A stretch of 64,000 nucleotides of DNA. Origin: Candidatus Saccharimonadota bacterium (GTDB lineage Bacteria; Patescibacteriota; Saccharimonadia; Saccharimonadales; Saccharimonadaceae). Below the pieces are notes generated by a model that was not told where the DNA came from, did not search any database, and saw nothing but the letters and a program-made list of their open reading frames with translations. Below, piece after piece: positions 39,813 through 49,103 of this stretch (positions are counted from its first letter, which is position 1; each line of letters begins with the position of its first letter). Location: positions 134,373 to 198,372 of the forward strand of contig DAIDKE010000001.1 in NCBI GenBank assembly GCA_027450165.1. Reading direction: 5' to 3'. A program made the translations under genes and the position numbers.

Positions 39813-41126
39813 TTAACGCAATTTGGCGACGATGTCATCGACGGCAAGCGTCTGATCTTCGCGGGTCTGCAGGTTCTTGAGACTAACATTACCACCCTGG
39901 ACTTCATTCTGACCGATGACGACTGCATAATTAAAGCCCATCCGACTGGCATAGCGCAGCTTCTTACCCAGGTCGTTGACTTCGGTATAAAGAACCGTTG
40001 GGACATCGGCAGCGCGCAGCTTGGCCGCAACTTGCGTGGCATATTCGGTCTGCTCCTCGGCAATCGGCAGCACAATCACCCCGGCCGGACTTTGCTTGTC
40101 AGCCTTAATAACGCCCTCTTGTTTCAAAGCATAAAACAGCCGGGTCAAGCCAATCGAAATCCCGACACCCGGTAAATCGGTTTTTGTGTAGTAACTTGCC
40201 AAGTTGTCGTAGCGGCCGCCCGAGCAAACACTGCCCACCTGCGGATAATCGTTCAGGATTGTTTCGTAAACAGTGCCCGTGTAGTAGTCCAAACCGCGCG
40301 CAATCTTAAGATCAAGTTTAAAGCGCGACTCTGGCATACCCATGGTGCGCAGGCTTTTAATTACTGTTGTAATTTCAGCAACACCAGTTTTAAACGTCTC
40401 GTTTTCTACGCCCAACTCGTTCAGGCGCTTCAAGATATCGTCGTTCGAACCGTCGATCGAGGTAAAATCAAATACCCGATTGACTTGCTCGTCGTTCAAA
40501 CCAATTAATCTGAATTGTTCGGCAATGTCTTCGCGGCTCAGCTTCTCCATCTTATCGACGATTCGCAGCACGTCGCGAACCGATTCCGTGAGGCCCAGCT
40601 CTTCGAAAAAGCCACTCAAAATCCGGCGGTTATTCAGTCGAACCGTAAACTCACCAAAGTTAAAGTCGCTAAAAATCTCGTTAATAATCACCGGGAATTC
40701 GGCATCAACCAACGGACTATTCGAGCCAATGATGTCGATGTCGCACTGATAAAACTCGCGAAAACGCCCCGCCTGGGCCCGTTCAGCACGGTGCACCTTG
40801 CCAATGTGGTAACGACGGAACGGAAACACTAAATCACTCTCGTGTTCGGCTACATAACGGGCTAGTGGCACCGTTAGGTCATAGCGCAAAGTCAAATCAG
40901 TGTCCGAGCCCTCGCGCTTAAATCGGTAAACCTCTTGCTCGGTCTCGCCGCCACCCTTGGCCAAGAGAACTTCACTTAGTTCGATATCTGGTGTATCGAG
41001 CGGTGCAAAGCCGTATTTTTCGTAAACGCGTTTGATGATATCTAGCAAACGATTAAATTCGATCTGCTCACCCGGCAGATATTCATTAAAACCGCTTGGT
41101 TTTCGGGGGGTAACAATGTTTGACAT
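39813..41126 (-). CDS. hisS: Histidyl-tRNA synthetase
   Basis: Class II synthetase, 437 residues from MSNIVTPRKPSGFNEYLPGE (ATG 41126); the frame is open to 41174 but that part holds TGgTATGAT, a -10-like element, and cannot be translated. Motif 2 YHIGKVHRAERAQAGRFREF, HisA-type LKIARGLDYYTGTVYE and SVCSGGRYDNL are diagnostic; the C-terminal anticodon domain is complete. Charges tRNA-His. Confidence 0.95.
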   Translation of the reverse strand: MSNIVTPRKPSGFNEYLPGEQIEFNRLLDIIKRVYEKYGFAPLDTPDIELSEVLLAKGGGETEQEVYRFKREGSDTDLTLRYDLTVPLARYVAEHESDLVFPFRRYHIGKVHRAERAQAGRFREFYQCDIDIIGSNSPLVDAEFPVIINEIFSDFNFGEFTVRLNNRRILSGFFEELGLTESVRDVLRIVDKMEKLSREDIAEQFRLIGLNDEQVNRVFDFTSIDGSNDDILKRLNELGVENETFKTGVAEITTVIKSLRTMGMPESRFKLDLKIARGLDYYTGTVYETILNDYPQVGSVCSGGRYDNLASYYTKTDLPGVGISIGLTRLFYALKQEGVIKADKQSPAGVIVLPIAEEQTEYATQVAAKLRAADVPTVLYTEVNDLGKKLRYASRMGFNYAVVIGQNEVQGGNVSLKNLQTREDQTLAVDDIVAKLR

Positions 41127-41228
41127 AACTTCTGTTATCATACCATCTATCTTAAGGTGCGTAAATTCTACCAAAATTACGCATTGGTGCTAATATAAAC
41201 TTAAGCAATATAAACAAGGGGTTAAACC

Positions 41229-42215
41229 ATGTTTCAATTTAACTATGCCGATGGTGCCACATTTTGGGGTACGTGGGGCATGTGGTTTTTGGTGCTACTG
41301 GCACTTTATTTCGCCAACGAGGTGACAAGACGCTATAAATGGATCGGCTTTGTCGCCTTTTTTGTACTGCCGGTTGTTTTATCTTTCCTGTGGTTTACCG
41401 TTTTGCACGACAAAACCTACACCGACTGGTTCCACCTAGCGAAGGTCTATTCATCAACTGCCGGCTGTATTGGTTTTTGGCTAATTCGTCACGTGCATGG
41501 CGCGCGCAAGGTTAAGGGACGAGTCAAGCAGTGGCGCCTGGCCGACTTTAAGTGGGCGCTATGGTTCCCGCCAATTATTTTGGCTGCTAACATTCTCGAG
41601 GCCGTGATTCGCGACCTGCAAATCGGCCTTAGCTACCACGGCATGGGCATGTTAACCGACGAAGCCATGCGTGTCCTTGGCGGTCCATGGAACTTTATGA
41701 ACGCCGCCGCCGGCATCTTGAATATTATCACAATTACTGGTTGGGTCGGCATCGTTATCCGTCGCAAAACCCGCGATGATGGCAGCCGCGACATGCTATG
41801 GCCAGACATGCTATGGTTCTGGATTATAGCCTACGACATCTGGAACTTCGCCTACACCTATAACGCCATTCCTGGCCACTCGTGGTACGCCGGCTTTGCC
41901 CTGCTGCTCGCCCCAACCCTTGCCGCCTACACGCTTGGTCGCGGCGCCTGGCTACAGCACCGCGCTCAAACTTTGGCACTTTGGTGTATGTTCGCTCAAA
42001 GTCTGCCGTCCTTCCTCGATACCGGCAAGTATTCGGTTAGCTCAACCTATAATCCGGTTTGGTATTTCGCAGTTAGCTTTACGGCGTTAATCGCCAACGT
42101 CGCCGTGTTCGGTTATATGATTTACAAAGTCAAAAAGACGCACCGCAACCCATACCTTGGCGAGCTGTACACCGACAATTCACAGTACAAACAAATTAAA
42201 AAACTGGCCGCTTAA
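41229..42215 (+). CDS. DUF5692-like polytopic membrane protein
   Basis: 328 residues, about nine helices, rich in Trp and Tyr (FWGTWGMWFLVLLALYF). It resembles DUF5692 proteins, an uncharacterised membrane family; assignment is from memory of the pattern and moderately sure. Shine-Dalgarno AAGGGG present. Convergent with the sortase gene, 1 nt apart. Confidence 0.7.
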   Translation: MFQFNYADGATFWGTWGMWFLVLLALYFANEVTRRYKWIGFVAFFVLPVVLSFLWFTVLHDKTYTDWFHLAKVYSSTAGCIGFWLIRHVHGARKVKGRVKQWRLADFKWALWFPPIILAANILEAVIRDLQIGLSYHGMGMLTDEAMRVLGGPWNFMNAAAGILNIITITGWVGIVIRRKTRDDGSRDMLWPDMLWFWIIAYDIWNFAYTYNAIPGHSWYAGFALLLAPTLAAYTLGRGAWLQHRAQTLALWCMFAQSLPSFLDTGKYSVSSTYNPVWYFAVSFTALIANVAVFGYMIYKVKKTHRNPYLGELYTDNSQYKQIKKLAA

Positions 42216-42216
42216 A

Positions 42217-43221
42217 TTAAGCCGGCAAGGCATAGACGATTACCCGATGATCGAGTGTCTTGCCGTCTTTGGTCCAGTCACCGGCACAGGTTATTAAGTT
42301 TAGACCCTGCTGATGTGAGTCGTAGGGAACCAGAACCTGTGTCATGTCAACTTGGTTAAGGGGTACTATCTCAACTTTAGCAACGGCAAAGTTCAGCTTG
42401 GTGCCGTCTCCCTTCTCGATAGTAATAGTATCGCCATCAACTAATGTCTCTAGCCTCCCAAACAGACCATAATGCGTACCCGTTTGCGAAGCGTGGCCGT
42501 CAATCAACATCGCCCCAACTTGACCGGGTTTACTGCTGCCGTTATACCACCCTGCGTCATAAATATTATTCGGTGCCTGCAATGAATTATCCTTGTTGAT
42601 GCCCATCGGCAACAGGCGCGCAGCCACTTTTAACTTATTAATATAGATTGCACGAGGTAAATCAGCGGCAACCTTATAGTTCGCCAGGGTATTGGTCGGT
42701 AAAGGCGTAACATCCTTACCATCACCGACGGCTACAGTTACATCCTGAGTTGTAGTCTTTGACTGCGCTGAAGAGGTTAGCGACTGTTTTACTTCGTTAT
42801 TAGTGCGCCAAGTATCATAAACCATATAGGCGGCGGCCAGCAACAAAATCCCAATTATTAGGTCTAGAAACAGCCTATTTAATTTCAATTGATGGCCGTG
42901 CCGCCGCAAACGTTTTTCCTTTCGGCTCGAAGTCGGTTTTAGTTTCGGTTGATGATTGACGGACTGCCTCGGCTCAGCCGTTTTAGCTAAGGGGCTGGTC
43001 GGCATCGCCGGCTTCACCTGAGTAGCTGTCGGAATAGCCACAGGATTGATAACTGGCGCAACCACCAAAGGATCTGGTTGTCGCTTGGGTTGTGCGGGCG
43101 GTAGCTTTACAACATCAATCAGTGGCTGGCGTGGCTTTACGCGCGAAGGCACAACCAAAGGCCGGTTCGGATAGCTTGCCGAACGCTGGCGATTAACCGG
43201 CCTGTTGTGATGATTGTCCAT
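42217..43221 (-). CDS. Sortase with long proline-rich cytoplasmic head
   Basis: 334 residues. About 120 cytoplasmic residues rich in Pro, Arg and Lys, one helix (LFLDLIIGILLLAAAYMVY), then a sortase domain with catalytic His (LIDGHASQTGTHYG), Cys (LNLITCAG) and Arg (LDHRVIVYA). It joins proteins bearing a C-terminal sorting signal to cell-wall peptide or to each other. The class looks nearest E/F. TAAAAT ends 8 nt before the ATG. Candidate substrates are the surface proteins at 52-57 kb. Confidence 0.85.
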   Translation of the reverse strand: MDNHHNRPVNRQRSASYPNRPLVVPSRVKPRQPLIDVVKLPPAQPKRQPDPLVVAPVINPVAIPTATQVKPAMPTSPLAKTAEPRQSVNHQPKLKPTSSRKEKRLRRHGHQLKLNRLFLDLIIGILLLAAAYMVYDTWRTNNEVKQSLTSSAQSKTTTQDVTVAVGDGKDVTPLPTNTLANYKVAADLPRAIYINKLKVAARLLPMGINKDNSLQAPNNIYDAGWYNGSSKPGQVGAMLIDGHASQTGTHYGLFGRLETLVDGDTITIEKGDGTKLNFAVAKVEIVPLNQVDMTQVLVPYDSHQQGLNLITCAGDWTKDGKTLDHRVIVYALPA

Positions 43222-43262
43222 GCTATTTTATTTTAGCTTAAAACGCTTATGTATTTTAAAAG

Positions 43263-44003
43263 TTATGGTCGTTCTTGACGGCGAATTGTAATCGAGCCCA
43301 GCACCAGTGCGGCAATCGTAAAGCCCAGCACAACCAGCAGGTCGCCGGTGTGGACCGATGTCCAATCGGCCGCGGTAGTTACCTGCTTCATCAAATCGAC
43401 GCTATAAGTTAACGGCATAATATTGGCGATCCACTGCAGCAAATCGGCCATATGGTCGCGCGCCACAAATAACCCGCAGATTAGCAGCTGCGGAAAGATA
43501 AAGGCCGGCATAAATTGAATGGCCTGAAACTCGGTGCGCGCAAAAGCACTGGCAAACAATCCCAACGCCGTGCCTAGTAGTGCCGCTGCAACCGCGCCAA
43601 CAATCGTTGCCAAGGCGCCGCCAGCGACTGAAACGTTCAGCATATACAGCAAAACCCCCGACGTAATGATTGCCTGTAGCAAGGCCACGACCGAAAATGC
43701 CAGCGCATAACCAAGCACGTAGTCCAGCTTCGAAACTGGCATCGTCATAAGGCGCTCAAGCGTACCGCTGCGACGTTCGCGCAAAGTAGCGATCGAGGTG
43801 ATCAAAAACATCATTATCATCGGAAAAATGCCCAAAAGCATCGGCGCAATGTTATCGAAGACTTTTTCTTGGTCATGAAAAACATATTTAAATAACGTCA
43901 ACAAAACTGGCGGCAAAATAAATAGCAACACAACCGTGCGCGGGTCGTGCCTTAACTGGCCCAATACTCTTCCGGCGGTTGCAAAGGTTTTAGTAATACT
44001 CAT
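43263..44003 (-). CDS. ABC-2 type transporter permease
   Basis: 246 residues, six helices, with the RERRSGTLERLMTMPVSK cytoplasmic loop and FPQLLICGLFVARDHMADLL typical of ABC2_membrane permeases. Starts 1 nt after the ATPase stop: an obligate pair. Cargo unknown. Confidence 0.88.
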   Translation of the reverse strand: MSITKTFATAGRVLGQLRHDPRTVVLLFILPPVLLTLFKYVFHDQEKVFDNIAPMLLGIFPMIMMFLITSIATLRERRSGTLERLMTMPVSKLDYVLGYALAFSVVALLQAIITSGVLLYMLNVSVAGGALATIVGAVAAALLGTALGLFASAFARTEFQAIQFMPAFIFPQLLICGLFVARDHMADLLQWIANIMPLTYSVDLMKQVTTAADWTSVHTGDLLVVLGFTIAALVLGSITIRRQERP

Positions 44004-44004
44004 T

Positions 44005-44724
44005 TTATTGTCCTACCAATTCTAAGAACGCTTGCTCAACCGAGTGCGTTTTGGTTTTTTCCAGTAACTTGTCTGGCGCGCTATGAGCCAGCACTTCACC
44101 ACCCCTAATCAGAACTAGGTCGTCGCAGCGACTTGCCTCGTCCATGGAATGGCTCGAAATAATTAGGGTTGTTCCATTGTCGGCAAGCTGGTGGAATAAT
44201 TTCCACAGGTTACTGCGTAAAACTGGGTCAAGCTCAACCGTCGGCTCGTCTAGCACTAGCAGCTTTGGCTGGCCAATTAAAGCCACAGCTAGCGAAACGC
44301 GCTGCTGCTGGCCACCAGACAGGTCGCTCACCACCGAAGACGCCTTGTCGGCCATATCAGTCATTTTGAGCAATTCTTGAGCCGTGACGGCCGCCTGACG
44401 GTGCGACTGGCCTTTCATTCTGGCAAAATACATCAAATTTTCTTTGACCGTCAGGTCGGTATAAACTGATAGGTCCTGCGCCATATAGGCAACGGCGTTG
44501 CGCAAACCAGCCGAGCCGGCCGCCTGGCCAAAGACCCTTACCGCACCGCTCGGAGTTTTTAATAACCCGACAATACTGCGAATTAAGGTTGTCTTACCGG
44601 CCCCCGATGGTCCAATCAAACCGGTAATCTTACCGGCTTGAAACTCGAGTGTCACGTCTTTAAGCGCCTGAACGCGGCCGTCCAGCAGCATCGATAGTTT
44701 GTTAATTTTAATTGCTGATTCCAT
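44005..44724 (-). CDS. ABC transporter ATP-binding protein
   Basis: About 239 residues from MESAIKINKL (ATG 44724); the upstream open frame belongs to the shadow of the NUDIX gene. Walker A GPSGAGKTTLIRS, signature LSGGQQQRVSLAVAL, Walker B LLVLDEPTVELDP and SSHSMDEA are complete. TATCAT (44737-44732) ends 7 nt before the ATG: leaderless, and located just inside the end of the NUDIX gap. Confidence 0.92.
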   Translation of the reverse strand: MESAIKINKLSMLLDGRVQALKDVTLEFQAGKITGLIGPSGAGKTTLIRSIVGLLKTPSGAVRVFGQAAGSAGLRNAVAYMAQDLSVYTDLTVKENLMYFARMKGQSHRQAAVTAQELLKMTDMADKASSVVSDLSGGQQQRVSLAVALIGQPKLLVLDEPTVELDPVLRSNLWKLFHQLADNGTTLIISSHSMDEASRCDDLVLIRGGEVLAHSAPDKLLEKTKTHSVEQAFLELVGQ

Positions 44725-44740
44725 AGTACTTATGATACAC

Positions 44741-45643
44741 CTAGCGTAACTGGCGGGCACGCGCTTTGACCGATGCCCCGCCACGCTCAAGCGCAAAATC
44801 CAGCATTTGTTCAAATTTTTTACGCGCCGAAGGATAATTTTTAGCAATATCGTGGACTGCCTGCAGCGAAGCCACGCGCACCAATCGACTCGGCGAGTTA
44901 TAAAAATCGTTGTTCCAAATATCCAGCAGTGACTTTGCCTGTTCGTAGCTCAGTTTAAGCCGCGGCAACAGCTGAGCTAAATGCCAACGAACTTCTCTTT
45001 GCGTTTGGGTAATCGCAATTTTGACCAAATCTTCAACATAAGGCTGTAAACTTTCGACATGTCGACGACTAAATTTTTCAGCCGCATCCGCCGCCCTCAT
45101 GGCTAAACCGCGATGACTATTCAACATGCAGCCGATCACGACCGGGACAAAATCCGGTCTTTCGCCTAACCTTTTGACGGTTTGATCGACATATCGAACC
45201 GATCGTCGACCGTCATCGCCTAGCAGATTCATGATATCCACGGCCCGCTGCAAAATAATCCGGCTGTCATCATGCGTTAGGCGCAGATTAGCTTGCTTAA
45301 TACTTAGCCACAGATCAGTAAAATTCTCGCCGGGTTCGCGGTGCGGCAATGGAGTACGGTCGTTAGTCGCCGGTATATCCATCAAAAAATAATCAACCGT
45401 CTTAACAACCTGCTGGCCATGTTCATGATACTGATAAGTTATATTGCCAAGCGGCGCAATGACTCCGGCCAGATATCCGGTTTCCTCGGCAACCTCGCGC
45501 AGGGCGGCGGCTTCGGTCGATTCACCAGAATCAACGCCACCTTTCGGAAACTCGATCGACGCCTTGGTCTGCCAGTTAATCGTCAGTACCCGGCCGCCGC
45601 TAAAAACCACGCCGCCAGCCGAATGCTTGCGTATCTCCGTCAT
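44741..45643 (-). CDS. NUDIX hydrolase fused to a helical-repeat domain
   Basis: 300 residues. Residues ~1-140 are NUDIX with an intact box GGVDSGESTEAAALREVAEE. Residues ~145-300 are all-helical with HEAT-like periodicity (RLVRVASLQAVHDIAKNY, MRAADAAEKFSRRHVESL). The combination is unusual; the helical part may bind a partner protein or RNA end. Substrate could be a diphosphoinositol, Ap4A or mRNA-cap-like compound. AAGGG lies 14 nt upstream of the ATG. Confidence 0.78.
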   Translation of the reverse strand: MTEIRKHSAGGVVFSGGRVLTINWQTKASIEFPKGGVDSGESTEAAALREVAEETGYLAGVIAPLGNITYQYHEHGQQVVKTVDYFLMDIPATNDRTPLPHREPGENFTDLWLSIKQANLRLTHDDSRIILQRAVDIMNLLGDDGRRSVRYVDQTVKRLGERPDFVPVVIGCMLNSHRGLAMRAADAAEKFSRRHVESLQPYVEDLVKIAITQTQREVRWHLAQLLPRLKLSYEQAKSLLDIWNNDFYNSPSRLVRVASLQAVHDIAKNYPSARKKFEQMLDFALERGGASVKARARQLR

Positions 45644-45758
45644 TAAAGCCCATTTACCCTTAGTTCAACAACAAAAATATTCATAAGTACATTATGACCA
45701 TTTTTAAATAATAAGTTAAGCTTAGTTGTAAGTTTTATTTTGACGGCCAGGGAAGGGC

Positions 45759-45989
45759 TTATTTAATCGGATGCCACTTTTCATCGGCGCCTTTAGCATA
45801 TTTCTTTTTGACGGCCGCCCAAGCAACTTTACGAGCCACTTCTTCACGAGTGGCGTCATCGCGCCTTTCCTTCGGATCTTTATACTCATCGTAAGCGCTG
45901 TTATAAGCTTCCTTAAAAATCGCCTGCGCATGTGCCGGCAAAACCCTGCGCACATTTTCTGGCAAGAATTTTATATCTCCGTATGGCAT
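45759..45989 (-). CDS. ChaB family protein
   Basis: 76 residues with the ChaB pattern VRRVLPAHAQAIFKEAYNSA then ARKVAWAAVKKKY. ChaB proteins are small basic proteins once linked to cation transport; their role is unclear. First of a minus-strand series of stress-type genes in this region. Confidence 0.82.
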   Translation of the reverse strand: MPYGDIKFLPENVRRVLPAHAQAIFKEAYNSAYDEYKDPKERRDDATREEVARKVAWAAVKKKYAKGADEKWHPIK

Positions 45990-46006
45990 AAGCTACCTCC
46001 GTTGAT

Positions 46007-46381
46007 TTAGCGATTAGCGTGACGGATTTCGTTGGCCTCGGCGCGTTCTAGCACCAACTCCCGAATTCCCTCCGCCGGTATCTTTTGGTCAAATTTGATT
46101 TGGACAATCTTCTTGCCCGTTTTATAACCTTTTGCCTCAAAGTCGCGCCGCATTTCCGCCGAAAGTTGGTCAACTAAACCAAAACTAACATGGTCTTTAA
46201 AAACCGAAAAACCAGCTAATAAACCTTTGTATTTGTAAAAAGGCACGCCCCAACTGATACTTTCGTCGGCCGCCGGCATAACCTTTTTCATTAACGCCCG
46301 CAAATCATTCAAAGTCGGACGCGCTTCTGGTTCGGCGCTCTCAATATATTCATCAACTGTTTTGGCTACATAATTACGCAT
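46007..46381 (-). CDS. DUF1801 (YdhG-like) protein
   Basis: 124 residues: VDEYIESAEPEARPTLNDLR, ADESISWGVPFYKYKG and the terminal RELVLERAEANE match DUF1801, related to the iron chaperone frataxin-like YdhG group. Start shares a base with the stop of the VOC gene (TAATG), so they are coupled. Confidence 0.8.
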   Translation of the reverse strand: MRNYVAKTVDEYIESAEPEARPTLNDLRALMKKVMPAADESISWGVPFYKYKGLLAGFSVFKDHVSFGLVDQLSAEMRRDFEAKGYKTGKKIVQIKFDQKIPAEGIRELVLERAEANEIRHANR

Positions 46382-47283
46382 TAGAAATCCTCGATTACCA
46401 GTTTCTTCATCTGCATCATCTTAGCATAGGCGCCGGGCCGCTGCATTAAGTTGTCCATATTTTCGGGGACAATCTGCCAGCTCAAGCCGTATTGATCCTT
46501 ACACCAACCACATTGTTCGGCTTCGGGTACCCTAGATAATTTGCCCCAAAAATAATCAATTTCGGCCTGGTCGGCGCAGGTTACAGCAAACGATACCGCC
46601 TCGTTAAATTTATAATCATTCTCTACGCCCGAGTCCATTGCCGCAAACCACTGCCCGGAAATCATAAACTCACCGAAGGATAGTGAGCCCGCCTTGGCCG
46701 GTCCGGTCTGTTCACTATAAGGCGCCAGCATGCCGGTTTTCGAATCTTTGAAAACCGATGTATAAAACTTAATCGCCTCTTCGGCTTTATTCACATTAGC
46801 TCCGGTGAACATTATCGAAGGTATAATTAGCGGTCGCTGCTCACCGTTCGGGTTTGTCAAAATCAGTTGCCAGCTCAATCCATAACGGTCCTTCACCCAC
46901 CCGTAACGCTGACTAAATGGGTAGGTATCGAGCGGCATCAGGGCCTCTCCGCCATCCATCAACTTGTTCCATAGTTCATCGAGGTGCGTCATAGCCTGAT
47001 CGTCGCGGCTTGGATCAAAATTAACCATCAGCGAGATCGACTGATTAAATTTAAATTCATCGCCGGCATTAATCGCCGTAAAACCATAGTCACCGAGCTC
47101 AAAGTTAATCGCCAGCTCCTTGCCGGCTAGGTCTAACTGAAAGTCGGCTAGGCCATCTTCGACGCTGTCCGGATAATAAGTCGTATCTGTAACTTTACCT
47201 TCAGGAAATACTGATGTATAAAACTCAACAGCTTCTTTAGCGTTGCCATCAAACCATAAATTTGGCGTTATTTTCTGTTCCAT
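46381..47283 (-). CDS. Tandem VOC (PhnB-like) protein
   Basis: 300 residues, two copies of the glyoxalase/PhnB-like fold (WFDGNAKEAVEFYTSVFPEG and NKAEEAIKFYTSVFKDS, each ending in YGLSWQ...). PhnB-like VOC proteins bind small ligands or metals, sometimes for resistance. The tandem fusion replaces the usual dimer. GGAGGG Shine-Dalgarno. Confidence 0.83.
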   Translation of the reverse strand: MEQKITPNLWFDGNAKEAVEFYTSVFPEGKVTDTTYYPDSVEDGLADFQLDLAGKELAINFELGDYGFTAINAGDEFKFNQSISLMVNFDPSRDDQAMTHLDELWNKLMDGGEALMPLDTYPFSQRYGWVKDRYGLSWQLILTNPNGEQRPLIIPSIMFTGANVNKAEEAIKFYTSVFKDSKTGMLAPYSEQTGPAKAGSLSFGEFMISGQWFAAMDSGVENDYKFNEAVSFAVTCADQAEIDYFWGKLSRVPEAEQCGWCKDQYGLSWQIVPENMDNLMQRPGAYAKMMQMKKLVIEDF

Positions 47284-47399
47284 ACACCCTCCTTTGTTAC
47301 AGTTCCTATGTATCTATAATAACAGAGTGAGCCGAATCACATAAAATAGCCGGTTACTAATCCTGACCAGCTAAAGCCTATCGTCACTTTATGCAACCG

Positions 47400-47891
47400 T
47401 CAAAGTAGCGATTTGTCGGTTCGCACGAAATGACAAGTATAACCACCAGGATTCTTGCGTAAATAATCCTGGTGATAATCCTCGGCTTCATAAAAACCGT
47501 TAAACGGCTCAAGGGACGTAACAACTGGATCTTTATATAAGCCCGATTTATTGGTCACGTCTATCAAATGTTTAGCTTCGTTTAACTCATCGTCATTTTG
47601 GTAAAAAATGGCCGACCGATAACTTGACCCGACATCGTTGCCTTGGCGGTTTTTAGTTGTTGGGTCGTGAATCCGGAAAAAGAAATCGAGAATTGTTGGA
47701 TAGTCGGTTTTTGTATCGTCATACGAAACGCGGACCGTTTCGGCGTGACCGGGGTGATTTTCATAGGTTGGGTTATCATTCTCACCGCCAGTATAACCGA
47801 CCTCAGTATCGACAACACTGGGCTGGTCACGCAACAATTCTTCAAGTCCCCAAAAACAGCCACCGGCTAAATAAATATTCCGCACCGCCAT
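47400..47891 (-). CDS. msrA: Peptide methionine-S-sulfoxide reductase MsrA
   Basis: 163 residues. Catalytic AGGCFWGLEE (Cys12), GYTGG, HAETV and the YHQDYL substrate site are intact. Repairs S-epimers of oxidised methionine. Coupled to msrB through a one-base overlap (TAATG) with GGAG ahead. Part of the oxidative-stress block beside heliorhodopsin. Confidence 0.95.
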   Translation of the reverse strand: MAVRNIYLAGGCFWGLEELLRDQPSVVDTEVGYTGGENDNPTYENHPGHAETVRVSYDDTKTDYPTILDFFFRIHDPTTKNRQGNDVGSSYRSAIFYQNDDELNEAKHLIDVTNKSGLYKDPVVTSLEPFNGFYEAEDYHQDYLRKNPGGYTCHFVRTDKSLL

Positions 47892-48265
47892 TACTGCTCC
47901 TTTTGCTGGAACTTAAGGCTGATCGAATTAATGCAATAACGTTGACCGCCCGCTTCAGTTGGGCCGTCGTCAAAGACATGTCCCAAATGCGCGCCACAAT
48001 TGCCACATAGAACTTCAGTACGAACCATGCCGTGCGAATTATCGGTTTGCAGCTTAATATTCTTTAGATTTGCCGGCTCGGTGAAGCTTGGCCAACCACT
48101 GCCGCTGTCAAATTTAGTGTCGCTAGTAAATAAAAGCTGGCCACAGTTTTTACAGACAAAATCGCCATTTCGATTTTCGTGCAAAAGCTTACCTGTGAAC
48201 GGTGCTTCGGTACCACCCTCAAAAAGAATCGATTTTTCTTCGTCGGTTAGGTTATCGCTAATCAT
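47891..48265 (-). CDS. msrB: Peptide methionine-R-sulfoxide reductase MsrB
   Basis: 124 residues. Zinc cysteines C38/C41 (CKNC) and C87/C90 (CGNC), GSGWPSF and catalytic Cys111 in RYCINS are all present. Repairs R-epimers and thus complements MsrA. First gene of the msrBA pair; -10 TATAAT (48272-48277) ends 6 nt before the ATG: leaderless. Confidence 0.96.
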   Translation of the reverse strand: MISDNLTDEEKSILFEGGTEAPFTGKLLHENRNGDFVCKNCGQLLFTSDTKFDSGSGWPSFTEPANLKNIKLQTDNSHGMVRTEVLCGNCGAHLGHVFDDGPTEAGGQRYCINSISLKFQQKEQ

Positions 48266-48307
48266 ATACTTATTATAGTATAGTTTTGGCCGACTGTCAT
48301 TGGTACG

Positions 48308-49072
48308 CTATGGGCGCAAAGTACCGGCAAAAACCTGCCAGGCTAGCAATGATTTGGCAACCAGACTCAAGATTATGTAAATAAACTCGCCGTACAAGTA
48401 GTTCTTCCATGGACCAACTTTTTTGTATTGCAGCACCATATTGACCGCAAAACAGTTGAAGAATAGAAAGATCGATACAAAAATCCAATAAACAAAGGCT
48501 GGAGCCTTGCTGCCTTGATCGGCACCGAGCCACATGTAAAAAGCGATTACCACCCATGGAATTAAACCGGCAAAACAGCCAATCCAATAACTAAGCCAGT
48601 TAGTTCGCTTGGTTGTTTGATTGTGGACTTCCATAACCAGACCCATTAGGTTCATCACTGCCGCCAAGCTAAAGATCATAACCAAGCTCATAAAGTCATA
48701 AACGCCGACTAGCAGGCTACTCGCTACCATCATCACGCTGGCCGAAATGGCATATTCAACCCAACGCGCTTTGTTAATGCCTTCGGCTAAAAATTTGACG
48801 TATGATTTGTTATAAAAAGTCACGATACTAAAATGGGCGATTGCCGACAAGAAAAAGAACGCCGCCACCAAAAGTGGTAGTGATATATGGAACAAGGTCG
48901 TATTGGTCGGCTGCAGACTCTGGCTGGCTGCGTCAAACTTCAAATAACTACCGGTAACCGGTAGTAAAAATTGTTTGCTTAAAATTAGAACCGCGATACC
49001 CTGCACTAAATGCAACAGGCCCGCGAATAAGTTATAACTGCGCAATGATTTGAACGTAATAACTTTACTCAT
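48308..49072 (-). CDS. Heliorhodopsin
   Basis: 254 residues, seven helices, inverted topology expected (N-terminus inside). Lys240 in SLVAKSLLAWQ is the retinal Schiff-base site; Glu106 in KARWVEYAISAS is the counterion; His21 and His80 match the conserved histidines of the first described heliorhodopsin. YLYGEFIYI and AWQVFAGTL are family signatures. These proteins have slow photocycles and no pump activity; a light-sensing or enzyme-modulating role is proposed. Leaderless: TGtTATATT (49087-49079) then 6 nt. Located 42 nt upstream of msrB. No retinal synthesis gene is in the window. Confidence 0.95.
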   Translation of the reverse strand: MSKVITFKSLRSYNLFAGLLHLVQGIAVLILSKQFLLPVTGSYLKFDAASQSLQPTNTTLFHISLPLLVAAFFFLSAIAHFSIVTFYNKSYVKFLAEGINKARWVEYAISASVMMVASSLLVGVYDFMSLVMIFSLAAVMNLMGLVMEVHNQTTKRTNWLSYWIGCFAGLIPWVVIAFYMWLGADQGSKAPAFVYWIFVSIFLFFNCFAVNMVLQYKKVGPWKNYLYGEFIYIILSLVAKSLLAWQVFAGTLRP

Positions 49073-49078
49073 AGCTTA

Positions 49079-49087
49079 AATATAACA
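49079..49087 (-). promoter_or_regulatory. Extended -10 promoter, leaderless heliorhodopsin
   Basis: TGtTATATT with a 6-nt gap to ATG 49072. Confidence 0.6.
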
Positions 49088-49103
49088 TAAACCATAAGTG
49101 ATA

